Shown here piece by piece: positions 1-5,134 of a DNA stretch of 5,134 nt (positions are counted from its first letter, which is position 1; each line of letters begins with the position of its first letter). The translations under genes and the position numbers were made by a program. Source of the DNA: Holophagales bacterium (GTDB lineage Bacteria > Acidobacteriota > Holophagae > Holophagales > Holophagaceae); NCBI GenBank assembly GCA_031283145.1, contig JAITCJ010000153.1, positions 1-5,134 of the forward strand, in the 5' to 3' direction. The notes below the pieces were generated by a model, which was given only the letters and a program-made list of their open reading frames with translations, did not search any database and was not told where the DNA came from.

Positions 1-1
1 A

Positions 2-352
2 GTTGACTTGGTGACTTCCGCCCCGCCATCTCCAATGCGCATGTGGCGGCGCGGCTCTGACTTGGCTGAAGAAGCGGCGCGGGTTATATCAGGTAAATTA
101 ACTCGCCCTTACATCCGAACTCTGGGCAGAACCTGGTTTTCGTACCGTCAAGCCAAACTAACTGAAAGCCGGCGCCGGAAAATGTCCCCGAAAAATATTT
201 ACGCGAGGAGCGGCGTAAATGTGTCGGGGAAAATAATTCTGTTGGTTGACGATGTCTGGACTACCGGGACAACACTTCTGCGATGCGCTCAGGCGCTCAT
301 AAAATCGGGTGCGATGGAGATAAGAGTAATTACGCTGTTCAGGGCGCTTTAG
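2..352 (+). CDS. ComF-family phosphoribosyltransferase, C-terminal part (5' truncated by window edge)
   Basis: The frame is open from the left edge and ends at TAG (350-352), giving 116 visible residues; the usual N-terminal part, often with a zinc-finger, lies outside the window. The clearest mark is the PRPP-binding loop near residues 79-92, hydrophobic strand then DDVWTTGTT (D83, D84, T87-T91), typical of type I phosphoribosyltransferases. Upstream, RRGSDLAEEAAR (16-27) matches the RRGFNQaelLAR block of ComF proteins, and Q50...L53...R57-R59 matches their Q-x-x-L-x-x-x-x-R segment. In the family, ComFC acts in the cytoplasm during DNA uptake in competent bacteria, while many homologues have no known role. 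The usual Pro-Leu-His before the RRG block reads Ala-Pro-Pro here, so this copy is somewhat divergent. The next gene is convergent, so no operon partner is visible on this side. The family call is firm; the biological role is not. Confidence 0.82.
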   Translation, partial: VDLVTSAPPSPMRMWRRGSDLAEEAARVISGKLTRPYIRTLGRTWFSYRQAKLTESRRRKMSPKNIYARSGVNVSGKIILLVDDVWTTGTTLLRCAQALIKSGAMEIRVITLFRAL

Positions 353-361
353 AACTTTTTT
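337..361 (+). terminator. weak candidate intrinsic terminator after the ComF-like gene
   Basis: GTTC (337-340) can pair with GAAC (352-355), with one further A-T pair and some G-T wobbles inside, and six T residues follow (356-361). The stem overlaps the TAG stop of the ComF-like gene. The position just before a convergent gene suits a terminator, but the stem is short and poor in G-C, so the call is tentative. Confidence 0.3.
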
Positions 362-404
362 CGCTTGGAACGCTTGTATGCGAGAGGAAAGTTGAAGCTC
401 GTTG

Positions 405-1724
405 TTACTTAACGACCTTTTTTATCGCCTCGGCTATCTGTCCGTTTTTTATTTCGGCCAGTTCATAAGAAGCGCGCACCATTGGTTTGTTTACTTTCAG
501 AACGCGCGTGATGTCTATTGGTGTGGCCGAGAGGACTACATCGCAGGGTGTCGCGTTTATAGTGGCTTCAAGGTCTTTGATCTGCTTGTCGCCATAGCCC
601 ATGGCGGGCAGAATACCACTGGCGTTGGGATATTTCTTATACGTTGCGGCGATGGAAGCGACAGCGTATGGGGTTGGGTCAACAATTTCGCCAACTCCCC
701 CATTGCGGGCGGCGACAACACCGGCGCCGTAGGACATGGAGCCGTGAGTCAGGGTTGGGCCGTCTTCAATGATAAGGACTTTTTTGCCTTTTACCATTTC
801 GGGTTTTTCAATGGTAACAGGGCTGTTGGCGCGGATGACGGCGGCTTTTGGGTTGTACTTAGCGGCGTTTTCCTCAATGGACTTGATGTTCTCTTCTTTG
901 GCGCTGTCGCATTTATTTATGATGATAAGGTCGGCGAGGCGGAAATTTGTTTCGCTGGGGTAGTAGCTCATTTCATGCCCTGGGCGATGCGGGTCCGCAA
1001 TGACAATGTGCATGTCGCACTTGTAAAATGGGAGGTCGTTATTCCCGCCGTCCCAAAGTATTACATCGGCTTCTTTTTCCGCCTGGCGAAGAATCTGCTC
1101 GTAATCAACGCCGGAATAGATGATGAAACCATTGTCAATATGCGGTTCGTACTCTTCGCGCTCCTCAATCGTACATTTGTGCAGGTCCAAATCAGCATAG
1201 GTTTCAAAGCGCTGACATGCCTGCGCGGCGAGATCGCCGTATGGCATGGGGTGGCGAATAGCCACTACTTTTTTGCCCATTTCTTTGAGTATGCGGCTGA
1301 TGTAGCGGGTGGTCTGACTCTTGCCAGAGCCTGTGCGAACGGCGGTAATGGCGATAACAGGCTTGGTTGATTTGATCATGGTGCTGTCGCAGCCCATGAG
1401 CTTGAAATCAGCGCCGGCGGCCATACAAACGCTGGCGAGGCGCATGACGTAATCGTAAGTCACATCGGAATAAGAAAATACGCACTCATTTATGTTCTCG
1501 CGCTTAATAATGTCAGCAGCTTCCAACTCCTCATAGATGGGTATGCCATTGGGATACAGTTTGCCGGCCAGCTCAACAGGATATTTGCGTCCGGCAATGT
1601 CGGGGATTTGCGTGGCGGTGAAAGCGACAACTCTGTACGCGGGATTGTCGCGGTAGTAGGTATTGAAGTTATGAAAATCCCTGCCGGCTGCGCCAAGGAT
1701 AAGAACGCGTTTGGGTTCAGACAT
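405..1724 (-). CDS. cyclic 2,3-diphosphoglycerate synthetase / predicted GTPase family protein (COG2403)
   Basis: The product is a 439-residue cytoplasmic P-loop protein, close to the roughly 450-460 residues usual in the family. From the N-terminus there is a Rossmann-like start, VLILGAAGRDFHNFN (7-21), then Walker A TGSGKS (131-136) after a hydrophobic strand, RHPMPYGD (157-164), WDGGNND (224-230), a G4-like NKCD (270-273) and a late conserved THGSMSYGAG (326-335). This order is that of COG2403, whose characterised archaeal member makes cyclic 2,3-diphosphoglycerate from 2,3-diphosphoglycerate and ATP. Bacterial members are mostly uncharacterised, so family membership is what is seen and the reaction is only inferred. 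There is an ATG at 1736, but its sequence supplies a GGAG (1731-1734) six bases before the ATG at 1724, and nothing like a ribosome site precedes 1736; 1724 is therefore preferred. The gene is divergent from the acyltransferase cluster and convergent with the ComF-like gene, so it is probably transcribed alone. Confidence 0.85.
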   Translation of the reverse strand: MSEPKRVLILGAAGRDFHNFNTYYRDNPAYRVVAFTATQIPDIAGRKYPVELAGKLYPNGIPIYEELEAADIIKRENINECVFSYSDVTYDYVMRLASVCMAAGADFKLMGCDSTMIKSTKPVIAITAVRTGSGKSQTTRYISRILKEMGKKVVAIRHPMPYGDLAAQACQRFETYADLDLHKCTIEEREEYEPHIDNGFIIYSGVDYEQILRQAEKEADVILWDGGNNDLPFYKCDMHIVIADPHRPGHEMSYYPSETNFRLADLIIINKCDSAKEENIKSIEENAAKYNPKAAVIRANSPVTIEKPEMVKGKKVLIIEDGPTLTHGSMSYGAGVVAARNGGVGEIVDPTPYAVASIAATYKKYPNASGILPAMGYGDKQIKDLEATINATPCDVVLSATPIDITRVLKVNKPMVRASYELAEIKNGQIAEAIKKVVK

Positions 1725-1730
1725 GGTTTG

Positions 1731-1734
1731 CTCC
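1731..1734 (-). promoter_or_regulatory. ribosome binding site deciding the start of the COG2403 gene
   Basis: On the minus strand the bases read ATGGAGCAAACCATG. The first ATG contributes to a GGAG Shine-Dalgarno core with a six-base spacer to the second ATG. The first ATG itself is preceded by an A/T-rich stretch without purine clustering. This favours initiation at 1724 and a protein four residues shorter than the longest frame. Confidence 0.6.
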
Positions 1735-1756
1735 ATTTATGTATAAGCCGACCTCT

Positions 1757-1774
1757 GTGACGCGGATACGTCAC
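1757..1774. promoter_or_regulatory. perfect inverted repeat GTGACG-N6-CGTCAC, candidate operator or leader hairpin
   Basis: Two perfect six-base arms (1757-1762 and 1769-1774) flank a six-base spacer, centred about 40 bases before the chosen start of the minus-strand COG2403 gene. A dyad of this size and place suits either a dimeric repressor site downstream of a promoter or a hairpin in the mRNA leader. No regulator family can be named from the motif alone. Confidence 0.3.
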
Positions 1775-1804
1775 TTAGTCGAAGCGGACCGACTTCTGAA
1801 TTAA

Positions 1805-1833
1805 ATTGTAGCCCGACAGCTACTTGAATGGAA
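1805..1833 (-). promoter_or_regulatory. candidate sigma-70-type promoter for the COG2403 gene
   Basis: Reading the minus strand, TACAAT (1805-1810) is a one-mismatch -10 hexamer. Seventeen bases upstream is TTCCAT (1828-1833), a poor -35 match. A start point near 1798 would give a leader of about 74 bases that contains the inverted repeat at 1757-1774. The -10 box and spacing are good and the -35 is weak, so this is a candidate only. Confidence 0.3.
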
Positions 1834-1897
1834 CAAGCGGATTTTTACTCCACGCGCGTAGCAATTCCATATGAAATGTGCCATACTAATTAAGTTC

Positions 1898-1930
1898 AGC
1901 GCCTCGTCAATTCCGGGGCGTTCTTTTTTA
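1898..1930 (+). terminator. orphan intrinsic terminator on the + strand
   Basis: AGCGCCTC (1898-1905) pairs along its whole length with GGGGCGTT (1915-1922), six Watson-Crick pairs plus two G-T wobbles, around a nine-base loop. A run of T follows directly, with 15 of the 18 bases at 1923-1940 being T. This is a classic Rho-independent terminator, but no + strand gene lies between it and the divergent COG2403 gene. It may end a small RNA, attenuate a long leader of the downstream cluster, or be a relic. Confidence 0.55.
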
Positions 1931-1945
1931 TTTTGTTTTTGGGGA

Positions 1946-2034
1946 GCCGGCGCAAAACTTCGGGTTTGCGGCTTCAACGGAGTTGAAGGGCTACGTCCTC
2001 ATTTCGCCGGACGCGGCACTGGAGCGGACGGCTC
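1946..2034. repeat. cluster of four short hairpins, candidate structured RNA or dispersed intergenic repeat
   Basis: Four stem-loops lie end to end. CGCAAA/TTTGCG (1951-1956/1965-1970) has an inner C-G pair closing a TTCG tetraloop. CTTCAAC/GTTGAAG (1972-1978/1982-1988) is a perfect seven-base stem with a three-base loop. CGTCC/GGACG (1994-1998/2009-2013) is perfect. GAGC/GCTC (2022-2025/2031-2034) is short. The word CGGAC recurs three times between 2008 and 2042. The segment is richer in G+C than its flanks. Such a chain suits a REP-like dispersed element or a folded leader; which one cannot be told from a single copy. Confidence 0.4.
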
Positions 2035-2130
2035 ATTACGGACACAGACTAAAAATGGGATTTTGCAATTAGCTTTGAGGATATGATTGCGGCGTCGCTT
2101 AATTAAAAAGTCTCAGCCGCTTTAAAGTTT

Positions 2131-2136
2131 GGTGAT
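2131..2136 (+). promoter_or_regulatory. ribosome binding site of the lipid A acyltransferase gene (GGTGAT type)
   Basis: GGTGAT lies eight bases before the ATG at 2145. It is complementary to the AUCACC part of the conserved 16S rRNA 3' tail, a register just beside the classic GGAGG. An in-frame TGA overlaps it (2133-2135), so no earlier start is possible. Confidence 0.5.
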
Positions 2137-2144
2137 ACAAATAT

Positions 2145-3041
2145 ATGTCAGCCACTGTTAAACACATCGCGGGATACGCGCTCTATCGCGCGGTTGAGGG
2201 CGTACTGCGGTATTTGCCCTGGAATACAGCGCTGGCCATTGGCGAAGCGGCCGGCTCCATAGCTTACTGGGCGGATAGAAGGCATAGAAACGTTGTTTTA
2301 GAAAATATTCAAAAATCAGACCTGGGATTTTCCAGAAAAAAAATTGTTCAAACAGCGAAAGAGTGTTTCAGGCATTTTGGCGCTCTCTCTTTTACCTTGC
2401 CTCAACTGCTATTTATGGACGCCGAAACATTGACTGACCATGTGCTTTTTCAGGGGATCGAACACTGGGATGCCGCGAGGTCGTCCGGCAAAGGGTTTAT
2501 TGGGCTTACCGGACACTATGGGAATTGGGAAGCAATGGCTCTGACTCTGTCTGCGTCCGGCAGGCCGCTGGCCGTGATTGGCAGGAAGCTGAGCAACCCG
2601 TTGCTTGACAGCCGATTACGCGCCCTGCGCACACGCTTTGGCAACCGAACCATAGACAAGAGCGGCGCTATGAAAGAGTGCGTCAAGACGCTGCGTGAAG
2701 GAATGGGCGTAGGATTCCTTTTAGACCAGGATGCGCGTTCAAATGGGGTGTTTACAAAATTCATGGGGCGCTGGGCCTCGACATACCCCACGGCGGCGGC
2801 GCTGGCATTGCGATTTGATTTGCCTGTTGTTCCCATATTCAGTTATCCGTGTTCTGATGGCACAATTATAGTCAGAGCTGAACCCGCGTTAGTAATTCCG
2901 CGGTCAGGTGACAACGAAAAAGATATTCTGACCGCTACTCAACTCATGAGTACCGCGCTTGAACGTCAAGTGCGGCGTTTGCCGCATGTCTGGTTTTGGA
3001 TGCACAGGAGATTCAAAACCCAACCTCAACCACCAACATAG
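2145..3041 (+). CDS. lpxL: lipid A biosynthesis late acyltransferase (LpxL/LpxM/HtrB family)
   Basis: The 298-residue product has the usual length of the family that adds secondary acyl chains from acyl-ACP to Kdo2-lipid IVA on the cytoplasmic face of the inner membrane. The N-terminal 45 residues are hydrophobic or amphipathic (YALYRAVEGVLRYLPW, then GEAAGSIAYWADRRHRNVVLENI), typical of the membrane-associated start. The catalytic HX4E motif is GHYGNWEAM (H124, E129). Further family blocks are FLLDQDARSNGVFTKFMG (191-208, with D194/D196) and the C-terminal HVWFWMHRRFK (281-291), which matches the P-x-x-W-x-W-x-H-R-R-W signature. Whether the real substrate position is that of LpxL or LpxM, and which chain length is used, cannot be read from sequence; the symbol marks the family. 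It is the first gene of a close + strand cluster, 32 bases before greA, and implies an LPS-bearing outer membrane. Confidence 0.9.
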   Translation: MSATVKHIAGYALYRAVEGVLRYLPWNTALAIGEAAGSIAYWADRRHRNVVLENIQKSDLGFSRKKIVQTAKECFRHFGALSFTLPQLLFMDAETLTDHVLFQGIEHWDAARSSGKGFIGLTGHYGNWEAMALTLSASGRPLAVIGRKLSNPLLDSRLRALRTRFGNRTIDKSGAMKECVKTLREGMGVGFLLDQDARSNGVFTKFMGRWASTYPTAAALALRFDLPVVPIFSYPCSDGTIIVRAEPALVIPRSGDNEKDILTATQLMSTALERQVRRLPHVWFWMHRRFKTQPQPPT

Positions 3042-3073
3042 GGGCAGTCCCCCGACAATCATAAGGAAAGCCC

Positions 3074-3541
3074 ATGCCCAAGCACGTACTCGCCAAACTA
3101 GAGGCCGAACACAAGGCGTTAAAACAGGCCCTCCTTGTTGACATTCCAAAGGAAATAGCCGCCGCTGCCTCCCAGGGAGACCTCTCTGAAAATGCTGAAT
3201 ATGAACAGGCGCTGGCAAAGCGGGATATGTTCCAGTCCAAACTCGTGGCGCTGGAAAAGAGAATCACTGAAATAGCAAGCCTTGATGTGTCCAGGCTCCC
3301 CAAAGACCGAATCGCGTACGGCTCCAGAGTAAAATTACTGGACCTTGATTCAGACAAGGAGGTCACATACAAATTGGTTCTTCCGGAGGAACTGACGGAC
3401 GATCCCTCATTGCTGAGTATCAGCAGCCCAATCGGTTCCTCCCTCGTGGGGCTGGAAGAAGGAGCTGAGGTGCGCATAAAGATTCCGGCTGGCTCAAAGC
3501 GCTTTGAGATTTTAGAACTTCAGACTGTCCACCAACAGTAA
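3074..3541 (+). CDS. greA: transcription elongation factor GreA
   Basis: The 155-residue protein is near the usual 158. Residues 1-75 form the N-terminal antiparallel coiled coil that enters the RNA polymerase secondary channel. Its tip carries GDLSENAEYE (35-44); D36 and E39 correspond to the acidic pair that positions the catalytic magnesium for cleavage of backtracked RNA. Residues 80-155 form the FKBP-like domain that docks on polymerase, with the signature ISSPIGSSLVGLEEGAEV (116-133) and the closing FEILEL (144-149). The GDLSEN form and C-terminal block fit GreA better than GreB. The ATG at 3074 has AAGGA (3063-3067) at six to seven bases. The gap to clpX is 27 bases with no terminator, so it is probably co-transcribed with lpxL and clpX. 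Confidence 0.95.
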   Translation: MPKHVLAKLEAEHKALKQALLVDIPKEIAAAASQGDLSENAEYEQALAKRDMFQSKLVALEKRITEIASLDVSRLPKDRIAYGSRVKLLDLDSDKEVTYKLVLPEELTDDPSLLSISSPIGSSLVGLEEGAEVRIKIPAGSKRFEILELQTVHQQ

Positions 3542-3568
3542 TAAAATTTATTTGAAAGTTGGTGGGAC

Positions 3569-4819
3569 ATGAACAAGCAAAACCAAGGTCAATGTTGTTC
3601 TTTTTGCGGCAAGGGGCCGCACGAGGTTGAACACCTGTTACAAGGCGCTCAGGCATACATCTGTGATGAATGTATTGAAGCCGGCAGCGTTCAGGTCCGC
3701 ATGAGCAGACAGGCAAAGTCCAACCCCAAGCAGGAAACGAAATTACAACGCCCAAAAGAAATCAAGGCGTTCCTAGATGAATACGTGGTTGGACAGGACG
3801 AGGCCAAAAAACGGCTGTCTGTCGCCGGCTATAACCACTACAAGCGCATACTCCAGCCAAAAGGCAATCTGAACAACGATGTGGAGCTTTCCAAAAGCAA
3901 CATACTCTTGCTCGGGCCTACAGGCACAGGCAAAACACTTCTGGCCCAGACTCTCGCCAATTTACTGGACGTCCCACTTGCCCTGGCGGACGCCACCACG
4001 CTCACAGAAGCCGGCTATGTGGGCGAAGATGTTGAAAACATTCTCACAAAACTGCTCCAGGCCGCCAATCACAATCTCGACCGTGCCCAGCGCGGAATTG
4101 TGTTTATTGACGAGATTGACAAGGTAGGCCGCAAGAGCGAAAACCAGTCCATCACACGCGATGTGTCAGGCGAAGGCGTTCAGCAGGCGCTGCTCAAACT
4201 GGTTGAGGGCACGGTCGCCAATGTTCCGCCACAGGGAGGCCGCAAGCATCCGCACCAGGAATTTATTCACCTGGACACCACGAACATTTTGTTTATATGC
4301 GGCGGCGCTTTTATAGGCATTGAAGAAATTATCAAACAGCGCGTTCGGGCAAAAGCTATGGGCTTTGGCGCAAAAGTTTCCGCCAAATCAGACAAGAGCG
4401 AATTTTTAAAACTGGTTGAGCCGGAGGACATCATTAAGTTTGGCCTGATTCCTGAACTTGTCGGCCGTCTGCCTGTTCTGGCGTCTTTGGATCCATTGGA
4501 TCGCGACGCGCTTGCCCGCATTCTCACACAGCCTAAGAACGCCGTTGTAAAGCAGTTTGCCAGACTCTTTGAAATGGACAACATTCACTTGAGTTTTGAG
4601 GACGGAGCTTTGGAAGCCATAGCGGCTCAGGCCGCAGCCAAAAAGCTGGGCGCCAGGGGTCTGCGCGCGATGCTTGAGCAGACGCTTATGGAATACATGT
4701 TTGACCTGCCCGATCCGGAACGCGAGGACGACGTCGCGCTGCATATAACCCGCGCTGAAGTGGAAAAAAAGCTGGGCGTCATCCCCCAGACAATCCAGAC
4801 AATGGATGAAGCGGTGTGA
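3569..4819 (+). CDS. clpX: ATP-dependent Clp protease ATP-binding subunit ClpX
   Basis: The 416-residue AAA+ unfoldase is full length. The N-terminal zinc domain has C10-x2-C13 and C32-x2-C35 for dimerisation and adaptor binding. The AAA+ core has Walker A GPTGTGKT (116-123), pore-1 loop GYVG (149-152), Walker B FIDEID (179-184), pore-2 region RDVSGEGVQ (197-205), the RKH loop (225-227), the arginine finger in GRLP (R300) and sensor 2 GARGLRA (361-367). The ClpP-docking tripeptide is MGF (264-266), equivalent to the IGF/LGF loop, so it should still work with ClpP although clpP is not adjacent here. It feeds ssrA-tagged and other substrates to ClpP in the cytoplasm. The start at 3569 gives the expected N-terminus; the ribosome site is only GGTGGG, very close to the ATG. 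The gene ends with three in-frame stops in a row (TGA TAA TGA). Confidence 0.98.
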   Translation: MNKQNQGQCCSFCGKGPHEVEHLLQGAQAYICDECIEAGSVQVRMSRQAKSNPKQETKLQRPKEIKAFLDEYVVGQDEAKKRLSVAGYNHYKRILQPKGNLNNDVELSKSNILLLGPTGTGKTLLAQTLANLLDVPLALADATTLTEAGYVGEDVENILTKLLQAANHNLDRAQRGIVFIDEIDKVGRKSENQSITRDVSGEGVQQALLKLVEGTVANVPPQGGRKHPHQEFIHLDTTNILFICGGAFIGIEEIIKQRVRAKAMGFGAKVSAKSDKSEFLKLVEPEDIIKFGLIPELVGRLPVLASLDPLDRDALARILTQPKNAVVKQFARLFEMDNIHLSFEDGALEAIAAQAAAKKLGARGLRAMLEQTLMEYMFDLPDPEREDDVALHITRAEVEKKLGVIPQTIQTMDEAV

Positions 4820-4829
4820 TAATGACCGT

Positions 4830-5134
4830 ATGAGGTTATCCTAGGACGAGATACAGGCCAGAGAGGTTTCTTTTTCAAAGAGGTGGGCGGGGGCGCATGA
4901 AGAAAAATCCGAAGCGCAGAGCTTCACACGCGATTTTATGGCCATCTTTGGCATAGACGATCCACTTTCCGTCGGTCGTTTCGAGAAGCGCACAGTGATG
5001 GAAGACGGCGGCAGAGAAGGCTATATTGAAGTGAATGTAAGAGCCGCGAATAAAATGGCTCTGCTCCACGATGCTCTGAAAAACAGCGGTTATGAGGGTC
5101 ACGATCTGGAGGTTTATCTTGTCAGGCTGTTATT
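4830..5134 (+). pseudogene. MmeI-like type IIG restriction-modification enzyme, N-terminal part with amber stop and internal deletion (runs off right edge)
   Basis: From ATG 4830 the frame reads MRLS, TAG at codon 5 (4842-4844), then an open frame to the window end. DEIQAREVSFSKRWAGA, EKSEAQSF, FMAIFGID and FEKR match the conserved N-terminus of single-chain DNA methyltransferase-nucleases of the MmeI type, whose members commonly begin M-x-L-S-x-x-E-I. At GYIE (5019-5030), where the family has GxID followed by the D-x9-ExK nuclease core, the frame passes directly into VNVRAANKMALLHDAL and GYEGHDLEVYLVRLL (to 5132). That block matches the helical segment just after the nuclease domain, so about 90 residues are missing in frame. 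There is no alternative ATG, GTG or TTG in this frame between the amber codon and ATG 4938, and no ribosome site before 4938. The gene sits 10 bases after clpX. Family assignment rests on remembered conserved blocks; the methyltransferase part lies outside the window. Other readings are a nuclease-less methyltransferase or an assembly error. Confidence 0.72.

Larger units (their letters stand above)
1725..2144. other. intergenic region between divergent genes, no convincing protein gene
   Basis: About 420 bases separate the starts of the COG2403 gene (-) and the acyltransferase gene (+). The left third holds the inverted repeat at 1757-1774, weaker dyads at 1777-1781/1790-1794 (AGTCG/CGACT) and 1808-1812/1819-1823 (GTAGC/GCTAC), and the possible minus promoter. 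The middle holds a + strand terminator-like hairpin with a long T tract (1898-1940), then a row of hairpins (1946-2034). The right part is A/T-rich and includes a small AAAAT/ATTTT dyad (2052-2064), but I found no well-spaced -35/-10 pair for the acyltransferase cluster. A 71-codon frame at 1871-2086 runs through the terminator and hairpins, has no ribosome site and resembles no family I recognise, so it is not called. Confidence 0.7.

Noticed and set aside
361..375. Direct repeat CGCTTG-N3-CGCTTG between the convergent genes
   Set aside because: The copies are six bases, too short to separate from chance, with no supporting structure.
402..1370. Long open frame of 322 codons on the + strand opposite the COG2403 gene
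   Set aside because: It is a shadow of the minus-strand gene, which has clear conserved motifs. The translation is rich in Phe, Trp and Gly, matches no family I know, and has no ribosome site.
1738..1900. tRNA, riboswitch or 6S RNA in the spacer
   Set aside because: No T-arm consensus, no acceptor stem and no recognisable aptamer core could be found by eye.
1871..2086. 71-codon + strand frame in the intergenic region
   Set aside because: It runs through the terminator stem, T tract and hairpin cluster, lacks a ribosome site and shows no protein-like motif; its composition follows the DNA hairpins.
2063..2087. TTGCAA and TATGAT as a promoter for the acyltransferase cluster
   Set aside because: The spacer is only 13 bases, too short for a normal sigma-70 promoter.
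3013..3477. 154-codon minus-strand frame opposite greA
   Set aside because: greA on the other strand is unmistakable; this Ser-rich translation is the usual antisense shadow.
4897..4956. Short + strand frame MKKNPKRRASHAILWPSLA after a G-rich stretch
   Set aside because: It is only 19 codons and out of frame with the conserved restriction-enzyme reading; the G-rich stretch before it codes for WAGA in that reading.
4875..5102. 75-codon minus-strand frame at the right edge
   Set aside because: The + strand reading carries conserved MmeI-family blocks from 4845 to 5132, whereas this frame has no recognisable features.
1..5134. CRISPR array, insertion-sequence ends or attachment site
   Set aside because: No regularly spaced repeats, transposase-like protein or paired terminal repeats are visible.

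Overview
The window reads as chromosomal DNA from a bacterium with an outer membrane. A lipid A late acyltransferase (LpxL/LpxM family) implies lipopolysaccharide, and ComF, GreA and ClpX are all bacterial types. The phylum cannot be fixed by reading. TAG, TAA and TGA all end well-conserved genes here (TAG ends the ComF-like and acyltransferase genes), so the standard bacterial code applies.

Layout. Bases 2-352 (+) hold the C-terminal part of a ComF-family phosphoribosyltransferase, cut by the left edge. It runs convergently into a gene at 405-1724 (-) for a P-loop NTPase of the cyclic 2,3-diphosphoglycerate synthetase / predicted GTPase family (COG2403). About 420 bases without a convincing gene follow (1725-2144). 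This gap holds a possible promoter and an inverted repeat for the minus-strand gene, an orphan intrinsic terminator on the + strand, and a run of small hairpins. Then comes a tight + strand cluster: lipid A acyltransferase (2145-3041), greA (3074-3541) and clpX (3569-4819), with gaps of 32 and 27 bases that suggest co-transcription. ClpX is complete with every key motif, but clpP is not beside it in the window.

The most striking part is the right edge. Ten bases after the triple stop of clpX, an ATG at 4830 opens a frame whose translation matches the N-terminus of MmeI-like type IIG restriction-modification enzymes (nuclease and adenine methyltransferase in one chain). Codon 5 is an amber stop. 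About 65 codons in, the sequence jumps from the start of the nuclease motif straight to the helical region that normally lies roughly 90 residues later. The D...ExK nuclease core is therefore missing while the reading frame is kept. This looks like a decayed or nuclease-disabled restriction gene directly behind clpX.

The cluster combines envelope synthesis (lipid A acylation), transcript-elongation rescue (GreA) and protein quality control (ClpX), a housekeeping grouping with no obvious single pathway. The ComF-like and COG2403 genes have no visible functional tie to it.
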